Source of the DNA: JADCRZ01 sp031399065
Lineage (GTDB): Bacteria; Bacteroidota; Bacteroidia; Chitinophagales; Chitinophagaceae
Reading direction: 5' to 3'
NCBI GenBank assembly: GCA_031399065.1
Contig: JANNOM010000049.1
Coordinates: 1-64,000, forward strand
Length of the DNA stretch: 64,000 nt
Of the stretch, positions 32,869 through 42,368 are shown piece after piece (position 1 is the first letter of the stretch; the number at the start of each line of letters is the position of its first letter). The position numbers were made by a program, and so were the translations under genes. The notes below the pieces were generated by a model. That model saw nothing but the letters and a program-made list of their open reading frames with translations. It had not been told where the DNA came from and made no database searches.

Positions 32869-34815
32869 ATGAATCATGATATTTCTCACCGCTATTTCCC
32901 TGGATACAATTTACTTTATACCATAACCCGGCGGCATACTGATGTATCCATACCGAAGCTACTACTCCTGGCCGTGATGCTTGCTTATCTTTTTAATCCG
33001 GTAACCACTTTCGCCCAATCGAAGAGTAAAAACCCCTACCAGGGAAAGGTCGGCAGAACAACGGCCGATTCGAAAGAATGGTGGCCTGAACCTGTAAAAG
33101 CTCCTACCGGCGCGCCCAATATCGTCTGGATATTACTGGACGATGTCGGCTTTGGCGCATCGTCTACTTTTGGAGGCCTTATCCGCACGCCGACGTTCGA
33201 CAGTCTGGCCAATAACGGTTTGCGCTATACCAACTTCCATACCGCGGGCATCTGTGCCCCTACGCGGGCGGCATTGCTAACAGGGCGCAATCATCACTCC
33301 GTGCATATGGGTGGCTTTTCTCATACTATCCTGTCTGCCGGTTTCCCCGGTTACGATGGAAGAATCCCTTCGGAAAAAGGCACCGTGGCGGAGATACTGA
33401 GGGAAAGCGGTTATAATACATTTGCTGTAGGCAAATATGGGGTAACGCCCGATGAAGACGCCACCGATGCCGGTCCCTTCGACCGCTGGCCAACAGGTAA
33501 GGGCTTCGATCATTTCTTTGGGTTTCTCGGTTCGCAAACCGATCAGTATAAACCAGACCTGGTTGAAGACCAGGTACATATAGTGCCCGACGGCAGACAT
33601 CTGACCGAACAGATTACTGATAAGGCCATTAGCTATATCGGCAAGCAAAAAAAGGCCGCCCCCGATAAACCTTTCTTTCTCTACTATTCTCCCGGCGCTG
33701 TACATGCCCCGCACCAGGTGGCTACGGAATGGAGCGACCCATATAAAGGTAAATTTGATGGAGGCTGGGACGAGTACCGGGAGAAAGTAATAGCCAATCA
33801 GAAGAAAGCGGGTATTATACCTGCCAACGCGGTACTGCCTGAGAGAAACGCGGCTATTAAAGCCTGGAACTCATTACCGCCCGATCAAAAGAAACTGTAT
33901 GCCCGCTTTATGGAAGTGTATGCCGGCTATCTTACTTATACCGATCATGAAATAGGGAGGGTAGTCAATTACCTTAAAGAGATTAAACAACTCGATAATA
34001 CAATTATCTTTTTAGTGATTGGCGATAACGGAGCCAGCAAAGAAGGCACTTATCATGGAGATGTGGACAGAACCTTATTTTCAAAGCCACTATCGGATGA
34101 AGAAAGCATCAAATACAACTTAAGTAAGATCGGAGAAATAGGAGCACCGGCCGGAACGGAAGCCAATTACCCGTTAGGTTGGGCACAGGCAACCAACACC
34201 CCTTTTAAATACTGGAAGCAGGATGCCAATTCCGAAGGCGGCACACGTAATCCACTGATCGTTTTTTATCCGAAAGGAATTAACGATAAGGGAGGAATAA
34301 GGAACCAGTACGGTCATGTAATCGACCTGTTACCTACCACACTGGATTTTATAAAGATAGGTCCGCCCGAAGAAATAAGGGGAATAAAACAGGACTCACT
34401 CCAGGGCACTTCGTTTGTGTATTCATTTGAAAAAGCCAATGCGGTTTCCCGGCACGACATTCAGCATTATTATATTTTTGGTTCAAGATCGATTTATTAT
34501 AATGGGTGGAAAGCGGGTGCGGCGCATCATCCGGATTTTATCGATTTCACCGTAGCACAGGTTGCGGGTAAACCGCCTGTAGCTGCTAATTTTGATAACG
34601 ATGTATGGGAACTGTATAACCTGAACGAAGATTTTAATGAAAGAGTAGACCTGGCTAAAACCAATCCTGCGAAATTGAAAGAACTGAAAGCGCAATTTGA
34701 AACCCAAGCGAAGAAAAATAATGTATATCCATTGATCGACTGGGAAGACGTGCTGAAAAGAAGGATACATAATGTTAAAAAGGATAGCACTACCACCGCA
34801 ACGTTAACGCGTTAA
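32869..34815 (+). CDS. Exported sulfatase (arylsulfatase type, family S1), second copy
   Basis: This 648-residue sulfatase is very similar to the product of 29681-31555 over its whole length, for example FDSLANNGLRYTNFHTA and DAGPFDRWPTGKGFDHFFGF in both. The formylglycine site is Cys129 in CAPTRAALLTGR, and the metal pair Asp91-Asp92 is in WILLDDVGFG. The N-terminus is longer, with the hydrophobic export segment at about 30-45 ending TTFAQ. Substitutions cluster in the region after IGDNGASKEGTY (YHGDVDRTLFSKP against YEGVITPKRNAARL), a likely substrate-contacting loop, which suggests related but distinct sulfate esters. Confidence 0.93.
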   Translation: MNHDISHRYFPGYNLLYTITRRHTDVSIPKLLLLAVMLAYLFNPVTTFAQSKSKNPYQGKVGRTTADSKEWWPEPVKAPTGAPNIVWILLDDVGFGASSTFGGLIRTPTFDSLANNGLRYTNFHTAGICAPTRAALLTGRNHHSVHMGGFSHTILSAGFPGYDGRIPSEKGTVAEILRESGYNTFAVGKYGVTPDEDATDAGPFDRWPTGKGFDHFFGFLGSQTDQYKPDLVEDQVHIVPDGRHLTEQITDKAISYIGKQKKAAPDKPFFLYYSPGAVHAPHQVATEWSDPYKGKFDGGWDEYREKVIANQKKAGIIPANAVLPERNAAIKAWNSLPPDQKKLYARFMEVYAGYLTYTDHEIGRVVNYLKEIKQLDNTIIFLVIGDNGASKEGTYHGDVDRTLFSKPLSDEESIKYNLSKIGEIGAPAGTEANYPLGWAQATNTPFKYWKQDANSEGGTRNPLIVFYPKGINDKGGIRNQYGHVIDLLPTTLDFIKIGPPEEIRGIKQDSLQGTSFVYSFEKANAVSRHDIQHYYIFGSRSIYYNGWKAGAAHHPDFIDFTVAQVAGKPPVAANFDNDVWELYNLNEDFNERVDLAKTNPAKLKELKAQFETQAKKNNVYPLIDWEDVLKRRIHNVKKDSTTTATLTR

Positions 34816-34842
34816 TACTACAGGTAGGACAGTTTAAAAACG

Positions 34843-34885
34843 GCACCTGCCATCACATCCAGTTATTGGATTCGATGGCAGGTGT
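34843..34885. terminator. Hairpin terminator between convergent sulfatase and pckA genes
   Basis: CACCTGCCATC (34844-34854) and GATGGCAGGTG (34874-34884) form a perfect 11-bp stem. The 19-base loop contains a second small stem (ATCCA/TGGAT). It is placed 28 bases after the sulfatase stop and 23 before the pckA stop, so it can serve both directions. Confidence 0.8.
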
Positions 34886-34907
34886 CATAATGATAACAAT
34901 GTTTTTA

Positions 34908-36515
34908 CTAACCCGCTTTGGGAGCCGCTGCCAGTATCTCCTCCGAAACTCCGCCAGCATACTGCGTAAAGTTCTGAATAAACTGTCCGGCCAGTTTACG
35001 CGCAGTGGCATCATACGCCTTCTTATCCTCCCAGGTATTGCGTGGATCGAGCAGTGCCAACGGTACTCCGGGGCATATTGATGGTATTTCCATGCCGAAT
35101 ATAGGATGAACCATAAAGGGTGTATTTTCCAGTTGCCCTTCCAATGCGGCGGTGATCATGGCGCGTGTATAGGCCAGCTTCATACGGCTGCTGGTGCCAT
35201 AACTGCCGCCGCTCCAGCCCGTGTTAATCATCCATACATTTACCTGGTGCTCTTTCATCTTTTTACCCAGCATCTCTGCATATTTACCCGGGTGCAATGG
35301 TAAAAACGGGGCTCCAAAGCAGGCACTGAACGTAGCTTTAGGTTCGGTAATACCCGTTTCCGTGCCGGCTACTTTCGCCGTATACCCGGAAATGAACTGA
35401 TACATCGCCTGCCCGGGATTAAGCCGGGATATTGGTGGAAACACTCCGTAAGCATCGGCCGTGAGGAAGAAAATATTTTTAGGAGTGTTACCAATGGAAG
35501 GCTCCACGGCATTACTGATATAATCCAGCGGGTAAGATACGCGGGTGTTTTCGGTAACGGACTTATCGGCAAAATTGATCCGGTTGGTTCCGGGAAAGAA
35601 TACCGTATTTTCTACCAGTGCTCCGGAACGGATGGCCTGGAAGATCTCCGGCTCCTTCTCGGCACTCAGATCGATCGTTTTGGCATAGCAGCCGCCTTCG
35701 AAATTAAAGATGCCGTCGTTCGTCCAGCCATGTTCATCATCTCCAATCAGCTTACGGTTGGTATCGGCACTCAGGGTCGTTTTACCTGTACCGCTTAACC
35801 CGAAGAAAACGGCTGTATCTCCTTTTTCACCCATATTGGCTGAGCAGTGCATGCTCAACACCTTTTTATCATGGGGTAGAATATAGTTTAGCACAGAGAA
35901 AATGCCTTTTTTCATTTCTCCTGTATAACCGGTTCCGGCAATCAGGATCATCCGGTGTTTAAAGCTGATAACGGCCGCATTGTGCTGGCGTATACCACAT
36001 TCCGCCGCGTCCAGTCGCAGGCTGGGGGCGGAGAGTATGGTCCATTCCGGAATAATATTTTCCAGCTCTTCTTCCGTTGGCCGCAGGAACATATTGAAGG
36101 CGAAGAGATTGTTACCTGGTTTCTCATTAACCACGCGAATACTTAGCCGGTACCGGGGATCGGCACAGGCATAGCAGTCGCGCACCCACAATTCTGCCTT
36201 TGTGTTCAGGTGCCCGGTTATCTTTTTATAAATGTGATGGAAATGCTTCTCATCCAAAGGCTGATTGAAGCTGTTCCAGTCCACTGTCGTACTGGTTATG
36301 TCATCTTTTACTATGAATTTATCCTTAGGACTGCGGCCGGTAAATTCGCCGGTATGTATCACCAGGGCACCGGTATCGTTCAGGGTGCCTTCCCCCATGC
36401 GAAGGGTATCCCTCACCAGTTCCGCAGGGCTGAGTTGATAATGAATTATATTATCGCTTGTAAGTCCGGCCGATAACAGTTGCCGGGTAGGAAGAGAAAT
36501 AACAGGGTGAGACAT
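34908..36515 (-). CDS. pckA: Phosphoenolpyruvate carboxykinase (ATP)
   Basis: This gluconeogenic enzyme makes phosphoenolpyruvate from oxaloacetate and ATP. The 535 residues include the N-terminal GEFTGRSPKDKF, the PEPCK-specific metal site region, the kinase P-loop GLSGTGKTTLSAD and the adenine-side segments NDGIFNFEGGCYAKTIDL and RINFADKSVTENTRVSYPLDY in sections. A TTG codon at 36542 would add nine residues (MCINKRLPA), but ATG 36515 gives the usual start. It is monocistronic and convergent with the sulfatase. Confidence 0.96.
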   Translation of the reverse strand: MSHPVISLPTRQLLSAGLTSDNIIHYQLSPAELVRDTLRMGEGTLNDTGALVIHTGEFTGRSPKDKFIVKDDITSTTVDWNSFNQPLDEKHFHHIYKKITGHLNTKAELWVRDCYACADPRYRLSIRVVNEKPGNNLFAFNMFLRPTEEELENIIPEWTILSAPSLRLDAAECGIRQHNAAVISFKHRMILIAGTGYTGEMKKGIFSVLNYILPHDKKVLSMHCSANMGEKGDTAVFFGLSGTGKTTLSADTNRKLIGDDEHGWTNDGIFNFEGGCYAKTIDLSAEKEPEIFQAIRSGALVENTVFFPGTNRINFADKSVTENTRVSYPLDYISNAVEPSIGNTPKNIFFLTADAYGVFPPISRLNPGQAMYQFISGYTAKVAGTETGITEPKATFSACFGAPFLPLHPGKYAEMLGKKMKEHQVNVWMINTGWSGGSYGTSSRMKLAYTRAMITAALEGQLENTPFMVHPIFGMEIPSICPGVPLALLDPRNTWEDKKAYDATARKLAGQFIQNFTQYAGGVSEEILAAAPKAG

Positions 36516-36817
36516 AGCTGGCAATCGTTTGTTGATGCACAAAGCTATATATTTAAAATTTATTCAAAATGACGGAAGCTACACGCAAATCTTCTGTTTT
36601 ATCAACAAAATAGAGCTCTTATTTTAGATTTTATCAAATTTGAGCCGGTACCTTACACTCCCTGTAATGATCCCGCCCAATCATTAGACACACACGAAAA
36701 CTTACAGTTGTTAGTTTTTTACCATTCCCGTTTTGGAGAGCGGAACCTATATACACGCATAAAAAGCATTGGAAGGTTTTTTTCCTAATCTTTGCAGGCT
36801 AAAAGATACCAGCGTTC
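36516..36817. other. Divergent promoter region between pckA and the aminopeptidase P gene
   Basis: There is no coding frame of interest. A 7-bp inverted repeat TAATGAT (36665-36671) and ATCATTA (36680-36686) overlaps a smaller TTACA/TGTAA repeat, so two alternative hairpins are possible. Close to the aminopeptidase gene, TAATCTTTG (36786-36794) resembles the -7 box with one extra base. Confidence 0.5.
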
Positions 36818-38107
36818 ATGAAATACCTTCCGCTTAACCCGGCATTATTTATCAGCAACCGGCAACGCTTTGTGGCCGCTTTACCTGCGGGTAGCATTGC
36901 CATTTTCAATAGTAATGATGAAATGCCTGCGAATGGCGACAGCCTCTACAAGTTCCGCCAGAACAGCGACCTTTACTGGCTCACCGGCATTGAACAGGAA
37001 GATACCATGGTCATATTTTCCCCGTCCAACCCGGACCCTGCCTACCGGGAAGTGCTGGTGCTGTTACGTCCGCAGGAACTAAAGGAAAAATGGGATGGAA
37101 AACGCCTGCGGGCGCAGGAAGCCCGCAGCATTTCCGGGATGGAGACTATTATCTGGCTCGACCAGCTCGATGCGTTGCTACAGGTATGGATTCACCACGC
37201 CGAAACGATCGTGCTTAATTCCAACGAGAACGACCGTAAAGGCAGTGCTATAGAAACAAGGGACTACCGGTATATAAAAATGATGCGGTCGCAGTACCCC
37301 CTGCATCATTTCATGCGTGCCGCGGTGATCATGAAGCAACTGAGAAGTATTAAGACGGCCCATGAAATAGAAGTGACGCAGAAAGCGATCGACATTACTG
37401 AAAAAGCCTTCCGTAAAGTGCTGGCATTCCTGCAGCCCGGGGTGATGGAATATGAAATAGAGGCAGAGATCGTTGCCGAATTTCTACGCAACCGTGCCAG
37501 CGGAGAAGCATATGGCAGCATTATCGCGAGCGGCGACAATGCCCGGATACTGCACTACGTGGCCAATAACCAGGAGTGTAAAGACGGAGACCTGGTACTG
37601 ATGGATTTTGGTGCCGGCTATGGCGGGTATTCGGCCGACCTTACGCGCACGATACCTGTAAATGGTAAATTCAGCAAGCGGCAGAAGGAAGTGTATAACG
37701 CCTGCCTGCACTTACACAATTATGCGAAGAGCATATTAAAACCGGGTATCAGTATTGTCGATTATACCGAAAAAGTAGGAGAAGAAGCATCTGCCGTGTT
37801 TGTAAAAATAGGCCTGCTGAGTGAAGCGGATATCAAAAATGAAGACAAGGGTAACCGTGCTTACAGAAAGTACCTGTATCATGGTATTTCCCATCACCTG
37901 GGTATAGACGTGCACGACCTCGGTCCACGGTTTTCTCCCGTTACGGAGGGTATGCTCCTTACCATAGAGCCAGGCATCTATATAGAAGAAGAAAAAACGG
38001 GCATACGCATAGAGAACAATGTATGGATCACCCGGGATGGTAATACCGACCTGATGAAGAACATACCCATCACCGCGGAGGAAATAGAAACATTAATGCA
38101 ACGATGA
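36818..38107 (+). CDS. pepP: Xaa-Pro aminopeptidase (aminopeptidase P, M24B)
   Basis: This 429-residue two-domain metallopeptidase removes N-terminal residues that precede proline. Residues 1-170 form the creatinase-like N-terminal domain. The pita-bread catalytic domain has its five metal ligands in place: two aspartates in LMDFGAGYGGYSADLTRTIP, His in HGISHHLGIDVHDLG, Glu in LTIEPGIYI and Glu in IRIENNVWI. No signal peptide, so it is cytosolic. pssA starts 1 base after its stop codon. Confidence 0.94.
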   Translation: MKYLPLNPALFISNRQRFVAALPAGSIAIFNSNDEMPANGDSLYKFRQNSDLYWLTGIEQEDTMVIFSPSNPDPAYREVLVLLRPQELKEKWDGKRLRAQEARSISGMETIIWLDQLDALLQVWIHHAETIVLNSNENDRKGSAIETRDYRYIKMMRSQYPLHHFMRAAVIMKQLRSIKTAHEIEVTQKAIDITEKAFRKVLAFLQPGVMEYEIEAEIVAEFLRNRASGEAYGSIIASGDNARILHYVANNQECKDGDLVLMDFGAGYGGYSADLTRTIPVNGKFSKRQKEVYNACLHLHNYAKSILKPGISIVDYTEKVGEEASAVFVKIGLLSEADIKNEDKGNRAYRKYLYHGISHHLGIDVHDLGPRFSPVTEGMLLTIEPGIYIEEEKTGIRIENNVWITRDGNTDLMKNIPITAEEIETLMQR

Positions 38108-38108
38108 C

Positions 38109-38870
38109 ATGAAACAGATACCCAATATTTTTACCCTGCTGAACCTTGTACTTGGCTTTGCTGCCATCATACTAATACTTCAGACGGGAGAAACCATACT
38201 GGCACAGGGCAATGAAGGATATGTAATTACCCTTCCCGAAAAGATAGGATGGGGCGCGGTATGTATCGCCATTGCGGCCGTGGTCGACTTCCTCGATGGC
38301 TTTATAGCAAGGCTCTTTAACGCTTCTTCCGAACTGGGAAGGCAACTGGATTCGTTGTGCGACCTGGTGAGTTTTGGCGTGGCACCCGGACTGATCTTAT
38401 ACCAGTTGCTCCGCATCAGTTATGCACAACAGGCCGATGGCCTTGATGTAAGTATATGGGCACTGGCACCGGCAGTGTTATTTCCCTGCGCGGGGGCTTA
38501 CCGGCTTGCCCGGTTTAATATAGACAGATCGCAGCAATTCAGCTTCAAGGGCTTTCCTATTCCGGCAGCCGGCCTGGTAGTGGCTTCCCTGCCTATGATA
38601 CTTGCTTATAATTATTACAATATCAACGACCTGCTGCTGAACAAATGGGTGCTGTACACGCTTACCATCGTATTAAGTTACCTGATGGTGAGCACCATAC
38701 CCTTTTTGGCGTTGAAATTTAAGAGTCCTTCGGTGAAGGACAACCTACCTAAAATCATCCTGTTCATCATAGCAGTAGTAGCGGCGGTGCTGTTCAAGTG
38801 GCTGGCCGTGCCGGTTGTTTTCATCGCTTACATTATAGTATCTTTGACGTTTAAAAATAAAACGATATGA
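38109..38870 (+). CDS. pssA: CDP-diacylglycerol-serine O-phosphatidyltransferase
   Basis: This integral membrane enzyme makes phosphatidylserine, the precursor of phosphatidylethanolamine. The 253 residues contain about seven hydrophobic segments and the complete CDP-alcohol phosphotransferase motif D63-G64-x2-A67-R68-x8-G77-x3-D81-x3-D85. The protein begins with MKQIPNIFTLLNLVLGF, the usual start of bacterial PssA type II. The ATGA overlap with purS (4 bases) suggests coupled translation. Confidence 0.93.
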   Translation: MKQIPNIFTLLNLVLGFAAIILILQTGETILAQGNEGYVITLPEKIGWGAVCIAIAAVVDFLDGFIARLFNASSELGRQLDSLCDLVSFGVAPGLILYQLLRISYAQQADGLDVSIWALAPAVLFPCAGAYRLARFNIDRSQQFSFKGFPIPAAGLVVASLPMILAYNYYNINDLLLNKWVLYTLTIVLSYLMVSTIPFLALKFKSPSVKDNLPKIILFIIAVVAAVLFKWLAVPVVFIAYIIVSLTFKNKTI

Positions 38871-39112
38871 TTTTTTCCGTACAGGTAAAAGTGATGCCCC
38901 TGAAAGAATTGCTCGATCCCCAGGGCAAGGCGGTATTAAGCGGGTTAAGCAATCTGGGAATAAACAGTATACAGGATGTACGGATAGGTAAAAACATTTC
39001 GCTGCATGTGGAAGCGGCATCTGAAGAAGCCGCCAAACAGGTAGCGGAAGAAGCCGCCAAAAAGCTGCTGGCAAATGCCGTAATGGAATACTTTGAGATA
39101 GAAATAAAGTAA
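38867..39112 (+). CDS. purS: Phosphoribosylformylglycinamidine synthase subunit PurS
   Basis: The small PurS subunit bridges PurL and PurQ in the fourth step of purine synthesis. The 81 residues have the family pattern: VQVKVMPLKELLDPQGKAVLSGLSNLGI in sections, then VRIGKNISLHVEAASEEAA and a C-terminal helix ending MEYFEIEIK. It overlaps the pssA stop by 4 bases. purL and purQ are not in this window. Confidence 0.9.
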   Translation: MIFSVQVKVMPLKELLDPQGKAVLSGLSNLGINSIQDVRIGKNISLHVEAASEEAAKQVAEEAAKKLLANAVMEYFEIEIK

Positions 39113-39113
39113 T

Positions 39114-39779
39114 TTGCTTTACATAGTCCCTTCTCCCATAGGTAATTTACAGGACATCACTTTCAGGGCCGTCGAAGTGCTGAAAATGGTGGACCTTATA
39201 CTGGCGGAAGACACCCGCACTTCCTCCCGTCTGCTGAATCATTACCAGGTCAATAAACCTGTCTCACCCTATCATCAGCACAATGAACATAAAATATTGC
39301 AGCACCTGGTGGACCAGTTAAGTGCAGGTAAAACCATGGCCTTACTCACGGATGCCGGTACGCCCGGTATCTCGGACCCGGCTTTTCTGCTGGTGCGTGA
39401 ATGTGCCAAAGCGGGCATTAAGGTAGAATGTCTTCCCGGTGCCACGGCCTTTGTACCCGCCCTTGTGAACAGCGCGCTTCCTATCAACCGCTTTTGCTTC
39501 GAAGGATTTATCCCGGTTAAAAAAGGAAGGCAGACGCTGTTGAAGCAACTTTCGGAAGAACCCCGCACCATGGTGTTTTACGAATCGCCCCTGCGACTGG
39601 TAAAAACGCTGGAAGACATGATGATCTATTTCGGCTCTTCCCGCAAATGCGCCGTAAGCCGTGAACTCACCAAACTGTTTGAAGAAAACAAACGAGGCAC
39701 CCTGGAAGAAGTATGTGCATATTATAAAATAAAAGGAGTTAAAGGAGAAATTGTGCTGATCGTGGAAGGAAAGGAGTAA
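39114..39779 (+). CDS. rsmI: 16S rRNA (cytidine-1402-2'-O)-methyltransferase
   Basis: RsmI methylates C1402 in the decoding centre of 16S rRNA. The 221 residues show the tetrapyrrole-methylase fold: VPSPIGNLQDITFRAVEVL, ILAEDTRTSSRLL, MALLTDAGTPGISDP, the GATAFVPALVNS segment and FYESPLRLVKTL. The start codon is TTG (39114-39116), placed 1 base after the purS stop, and no ATG fits the conserved start. The protein is slightly shorter than the E. coli enzyme because the C-terminal domain is reduced. Confidence 0.94.
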   Translation: MLYIVPSPIGNLQDITFRAVEVLKMVDLILAEDTRTSSRLLNHYQVNKPVSPYHQHNEHKILQHLVDQLSAGKTMALLTDAGTPGISDPAFLLVRECAKAGIKVECLPGATAFVPALVNSALPINRFCFEGFIPVKKGRQTLLKQLSEEPRTMVFYESPLRLVKTLEDMMIYFGSSRKCAVSRELTKLFEENKRGTLEEVCAYYKIKGVKGEIVLIVEGKE

Positions 39780-39848
39780 CGGTAAGCAATGATCCGACCC
39801 ATTTACGTATCTTTCAAACCCAAAATTAAATTACCTGTTGTTATGATT

Positions 39849-41687
39849 ATGAAAAGGAATCTTTGCCTGCTGATACATACGCTTTGCCTGTCCACGCTTT
39901 GCCTTGCCCAGAGCGATCGCTGGCAGCAGCGCGTTAAATACAGTATGGATATAGACATGGACGTTACCACTAATCGCTTTACCGGTAAGCAGCAACTGGA
40001 GTACACCAATAACTCTTCCGACACACTTTATAAAGTATTTTTCCATCTGTACCTCAATGCCTTTCAGCCAAATAGTATGATGGATACCCGGAGTCGCACA
40101 CTAGGGCAAATAACGACTAATAACAAGCCAGACTGGGACGGAAGGGTAAAGGACAGGATACTCAACTTAAAACCCGACGAGATCGGCTACCAGCGTATCA
40201 ACGCGTTAAAAATGAATGGCGTTGCCCAGAAATATAAGATCTATGAAACCATCATGGAGGTGAAACTGAGCACGCCCATTTTACCCCGGTCCAAAGCGGT
40301 GTTCGATATCGACTATGAAGCACAAGTGCCATTGCAGGTAAGGCGTACGGGCAGGGACAACCCTACTTCCAAAGTACAATATTCCATGAGCCAATGGTAT
40401 CCCAAACTGTGCGAATACGACTATGAAGGATGGCACCCCACGCCCTATGTGGCCCGTGAGTTTTATGGCATATGGGGCGATTACGATGTAAAGATTACCA
40501 TCGATAAGAACTACATTCTGGGAGGCACCGGTTACCTGCAGAACGCCGCCCAGATAGGATATGGATACGAACCTCCCGGAACGAAGGTAACAAGGCCGGC
40601 CGGTAACAAACTAACGTGGATCTTCACTGCTCCCAACGTGCACGATTTTATGTGGGCTGCCGATAAAGAATACAAGCATGTTTCCAAAAAAATAAAGCCT
40701 GATCTCACCCTGCATTTATTATATAAAGCCACTAACCATACCGAAGCCGAATGGTTAAACGTACTTACGCAGGCGGAGAAGGCACTGCCATATATGGAAA
40801 AAACATTCGGGGCCTATCCATGGAAGCAGTACTCTTTTATACACGGTGGTGATGGCGGCATGGAATACCCGATGGCCACTTTGCTGGTGGGTCCGGGTGC
40901 CTGGCTGCACGAATGGCTGCATAGCTGGTACCAGGGTATGCTGGCTACCAACGAAAGCCAGTATGCCTGGATGGATGAAGGCTTCACGCAATATAGTGAA
41001 GAACGCACTGCCGCCTTCCTGGCTGGAAAGACAGGCTTTGCGCAGCTGGATAACTACAACAGTTATTTTTACCTGCTGGAAAGCGGACTGGAAGAACCCC
41101 TTACCACGCATGCCGATCATTTCAACAGCAACTTCGCCTACTCTATTGCAGCGTATAGCAAAGGGGCCGTGTTTATGGAGCAGCTCGGTTATATTACCGG
41201 CGATAGCATAAGAGATAAGATACTGCTCGAGTATTACCGTCTCTGGCGTTTTAAACATCCCAATGTGAACGACCTGGTGCAGGTGGCCCAAAAAGTAAGT
41301 GGTCTGCAACTGGACTGGTATAGGGAATACTTCGTGAACACTACCAAGATCATCGATTACGCTATTGACAGCCTTTGGGAAGAAGGCGGCAAAACACGTA
41401 TCCGTGTAAAAAATAATGGCCGCATCCCCATGCCCATAGACCTGCAATTTACTTTTAAGGACGGAAGCAAAGAACTGCATTATGTGCCAGCCTATCTCAT
41501 GTTCGGCCAGAAGCCCGCCGAATACAGGGATATCCCGCGTATAACCTATGAACCCTGGAAGTGGACGCATTCTGTATATATTATAGAATCCGCTCACCGG
41601 CTGAATGAAACAAAAATGGTGGAAATAGATCCTTCGCAGCGTATGGCGGATGTGAACAGGATGGATAATAAAATTGAGCTGAATTGA
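39849..41687 (+). CDS. Exported M1 family aminopeptidase
   Basis: This 612-residue zinc metallopeptidase has a signal peptide (MKRNLCLLIHTLCLSTLCLA, cut near residue 20). The N-terminal beta domain includes LYKVFFHLYLNAFQPNS. The exopeptidase-type GGMEYPMATLL precedes the zinc site His354-Glu355-x2-His358 (HEWLH), with Glu377 in WMDEGFTQYS as third ligand 19 residues later. A C-terminal beta segment contains RVKNNGRIPMPIDLQF. It probably trims peptides in the periplasm. The frame opens at 39789, but the signal peptide indicates 39849. Confidence 0.92.
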   Translation: MKRNLCLLIHTLCLSTLCLAQSDRWQQRVKYSMDIDMDVTTNRFTGKQQLEYTNNSSDTLYKVFFHLYLNAFQPNSMMDTRSRTLGQITTNNKPDWDGRVKDRILNLKPDEIGYQRINALKMNGVAQKYKIYETIMEVKLSTPILPRSKAVFDIDYEAQVPLQVRRTGRDNPTSKVQYSMSQWYPKLCEYDYEGWHPTPYVAREFYGIWGDYDVKITIDKNYILGGTGYLQNAAQIGYGYEPPGTKVTRPAGNKLTWIFTAPNVHDFMWAADKEYKHVSKKIKPDLTLHLLYKATNHTEAEWLNVLTQAEKALPYMEKTFGAYPWKQYSFIHGGDGGMEYPMATLLVGPGAWLHEWLHSWYQGMLATNESQYAWMDEGFTQYSEERTAAFLAGKTGFAQLDNYNSYFYLLESGLEEPLTTHADHFNSNFAYSIAAYSKGAVFMEQLGYITGDSIRDKILLEYYRLWRFKHPNVNDLVQVAQKVSGLQLDWYREYFVNTTKIIDYAIDSLWEEGGKTRIRVKNNGRIPMPIDLQFTFKDGSKELHYVPAYLMFGQKPAEYRDIPRITYEPWKWTHSVYIIESAHRLNETKMVEIDPSQRMADVNRMDNKIELN

Positions 41688-41864
41688 GGAGAGCTATCGT
41701 ATATCAGTTAAAGCGAAAGCTACAGTGATACAAGTTGTTAGATTTAGACTTTCCGCGTATAACTTATTATAAAAAAATATAAATGTAGAGTATCATATAT
41801 TTCAAAAATTCTTTCTTAGGCTATATCCCCTTCTCCGAAACTATATCTAATTTAGCCAAAAAAT

Positions 41865-42368
41865 ATGAAGCCCCCCGAAGTCTGGATGCGTGGACCCATA
41901 CCTGGAGTACCTGAACTGCTGCAGCCGGTAGCTCACGCGCTGTTGCAGGTAAAGGAAGAAACATGGGAGCTGATGGGCGATTTCCCCTGGGCACGACTTT
42001 GGGTACAGCCCCTGGGAATGGCTTCGGTAGCTTTTCATATCCGGCATATCTGCGGGGTAATAGACCGGATGTTTTCTTATGCGGATAAACAGCCGCTCAC
42101 GGAAGTGCAAATGGATTATCTGGGAGCGGAAGCGATAGAAGACCTATTGCTGTCCAAAGCGGAATTGTTGATGCAACTGGATATGCAGGTAAACAAAGCC
42201 ATCGAAGCGTTGAAACGAATGCCCGTAGCCGACTTAACGGAGCCCAGAGGCATCGGGCGTAAGCAAATACCAACCACCCTGATAGGGCTGTTATTTCATG
42301 CAGCGGAGCACAGCCAGCGGCACCTGGGGCAGTTGCTGGTAACGGCTAAGCTGGTACAAGCGACCTGA
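41865..42368 (+). CDS. DinB family protein
   Basis: The 167 residues form a DinB/YfiT-type four-helix bundle with all three metal histidines in view: one in AFHIRHICGVIDRMF (about residue 57-60), and two in FHAAEHSQRHLGQLLV near the C-terminus. Enzymes of this superfamily include thiol-dependent S-transferases, with substrate unknown here. It is unrelated in detail to the DinB at 10243. Its 3' end overlaps the convergent oxygenase gene by 23 bases. Confidence 0.88.
   Translation: MKPPEVWMRGPIPGVPELLQPVAHALLQVKEETWELMGDFPWARLWVQPLGMASVAFHIRHICGVIDRMFSYADKQPLTEVQMDYLGAEAIEDLLLSKAELLMQLDMQVNKAIEALKRMPVADLTEPRGIGRKQIPTTLIGLLFHAAEHSQRHLGQLLVTAKLVQAT

Noticed and set aside
40755..41597. 280-residue frame antisense to the M1 peptidase
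   Set aside because: It is a shadow of the peptidase gene, whose zinc site and signal peptide are intact.
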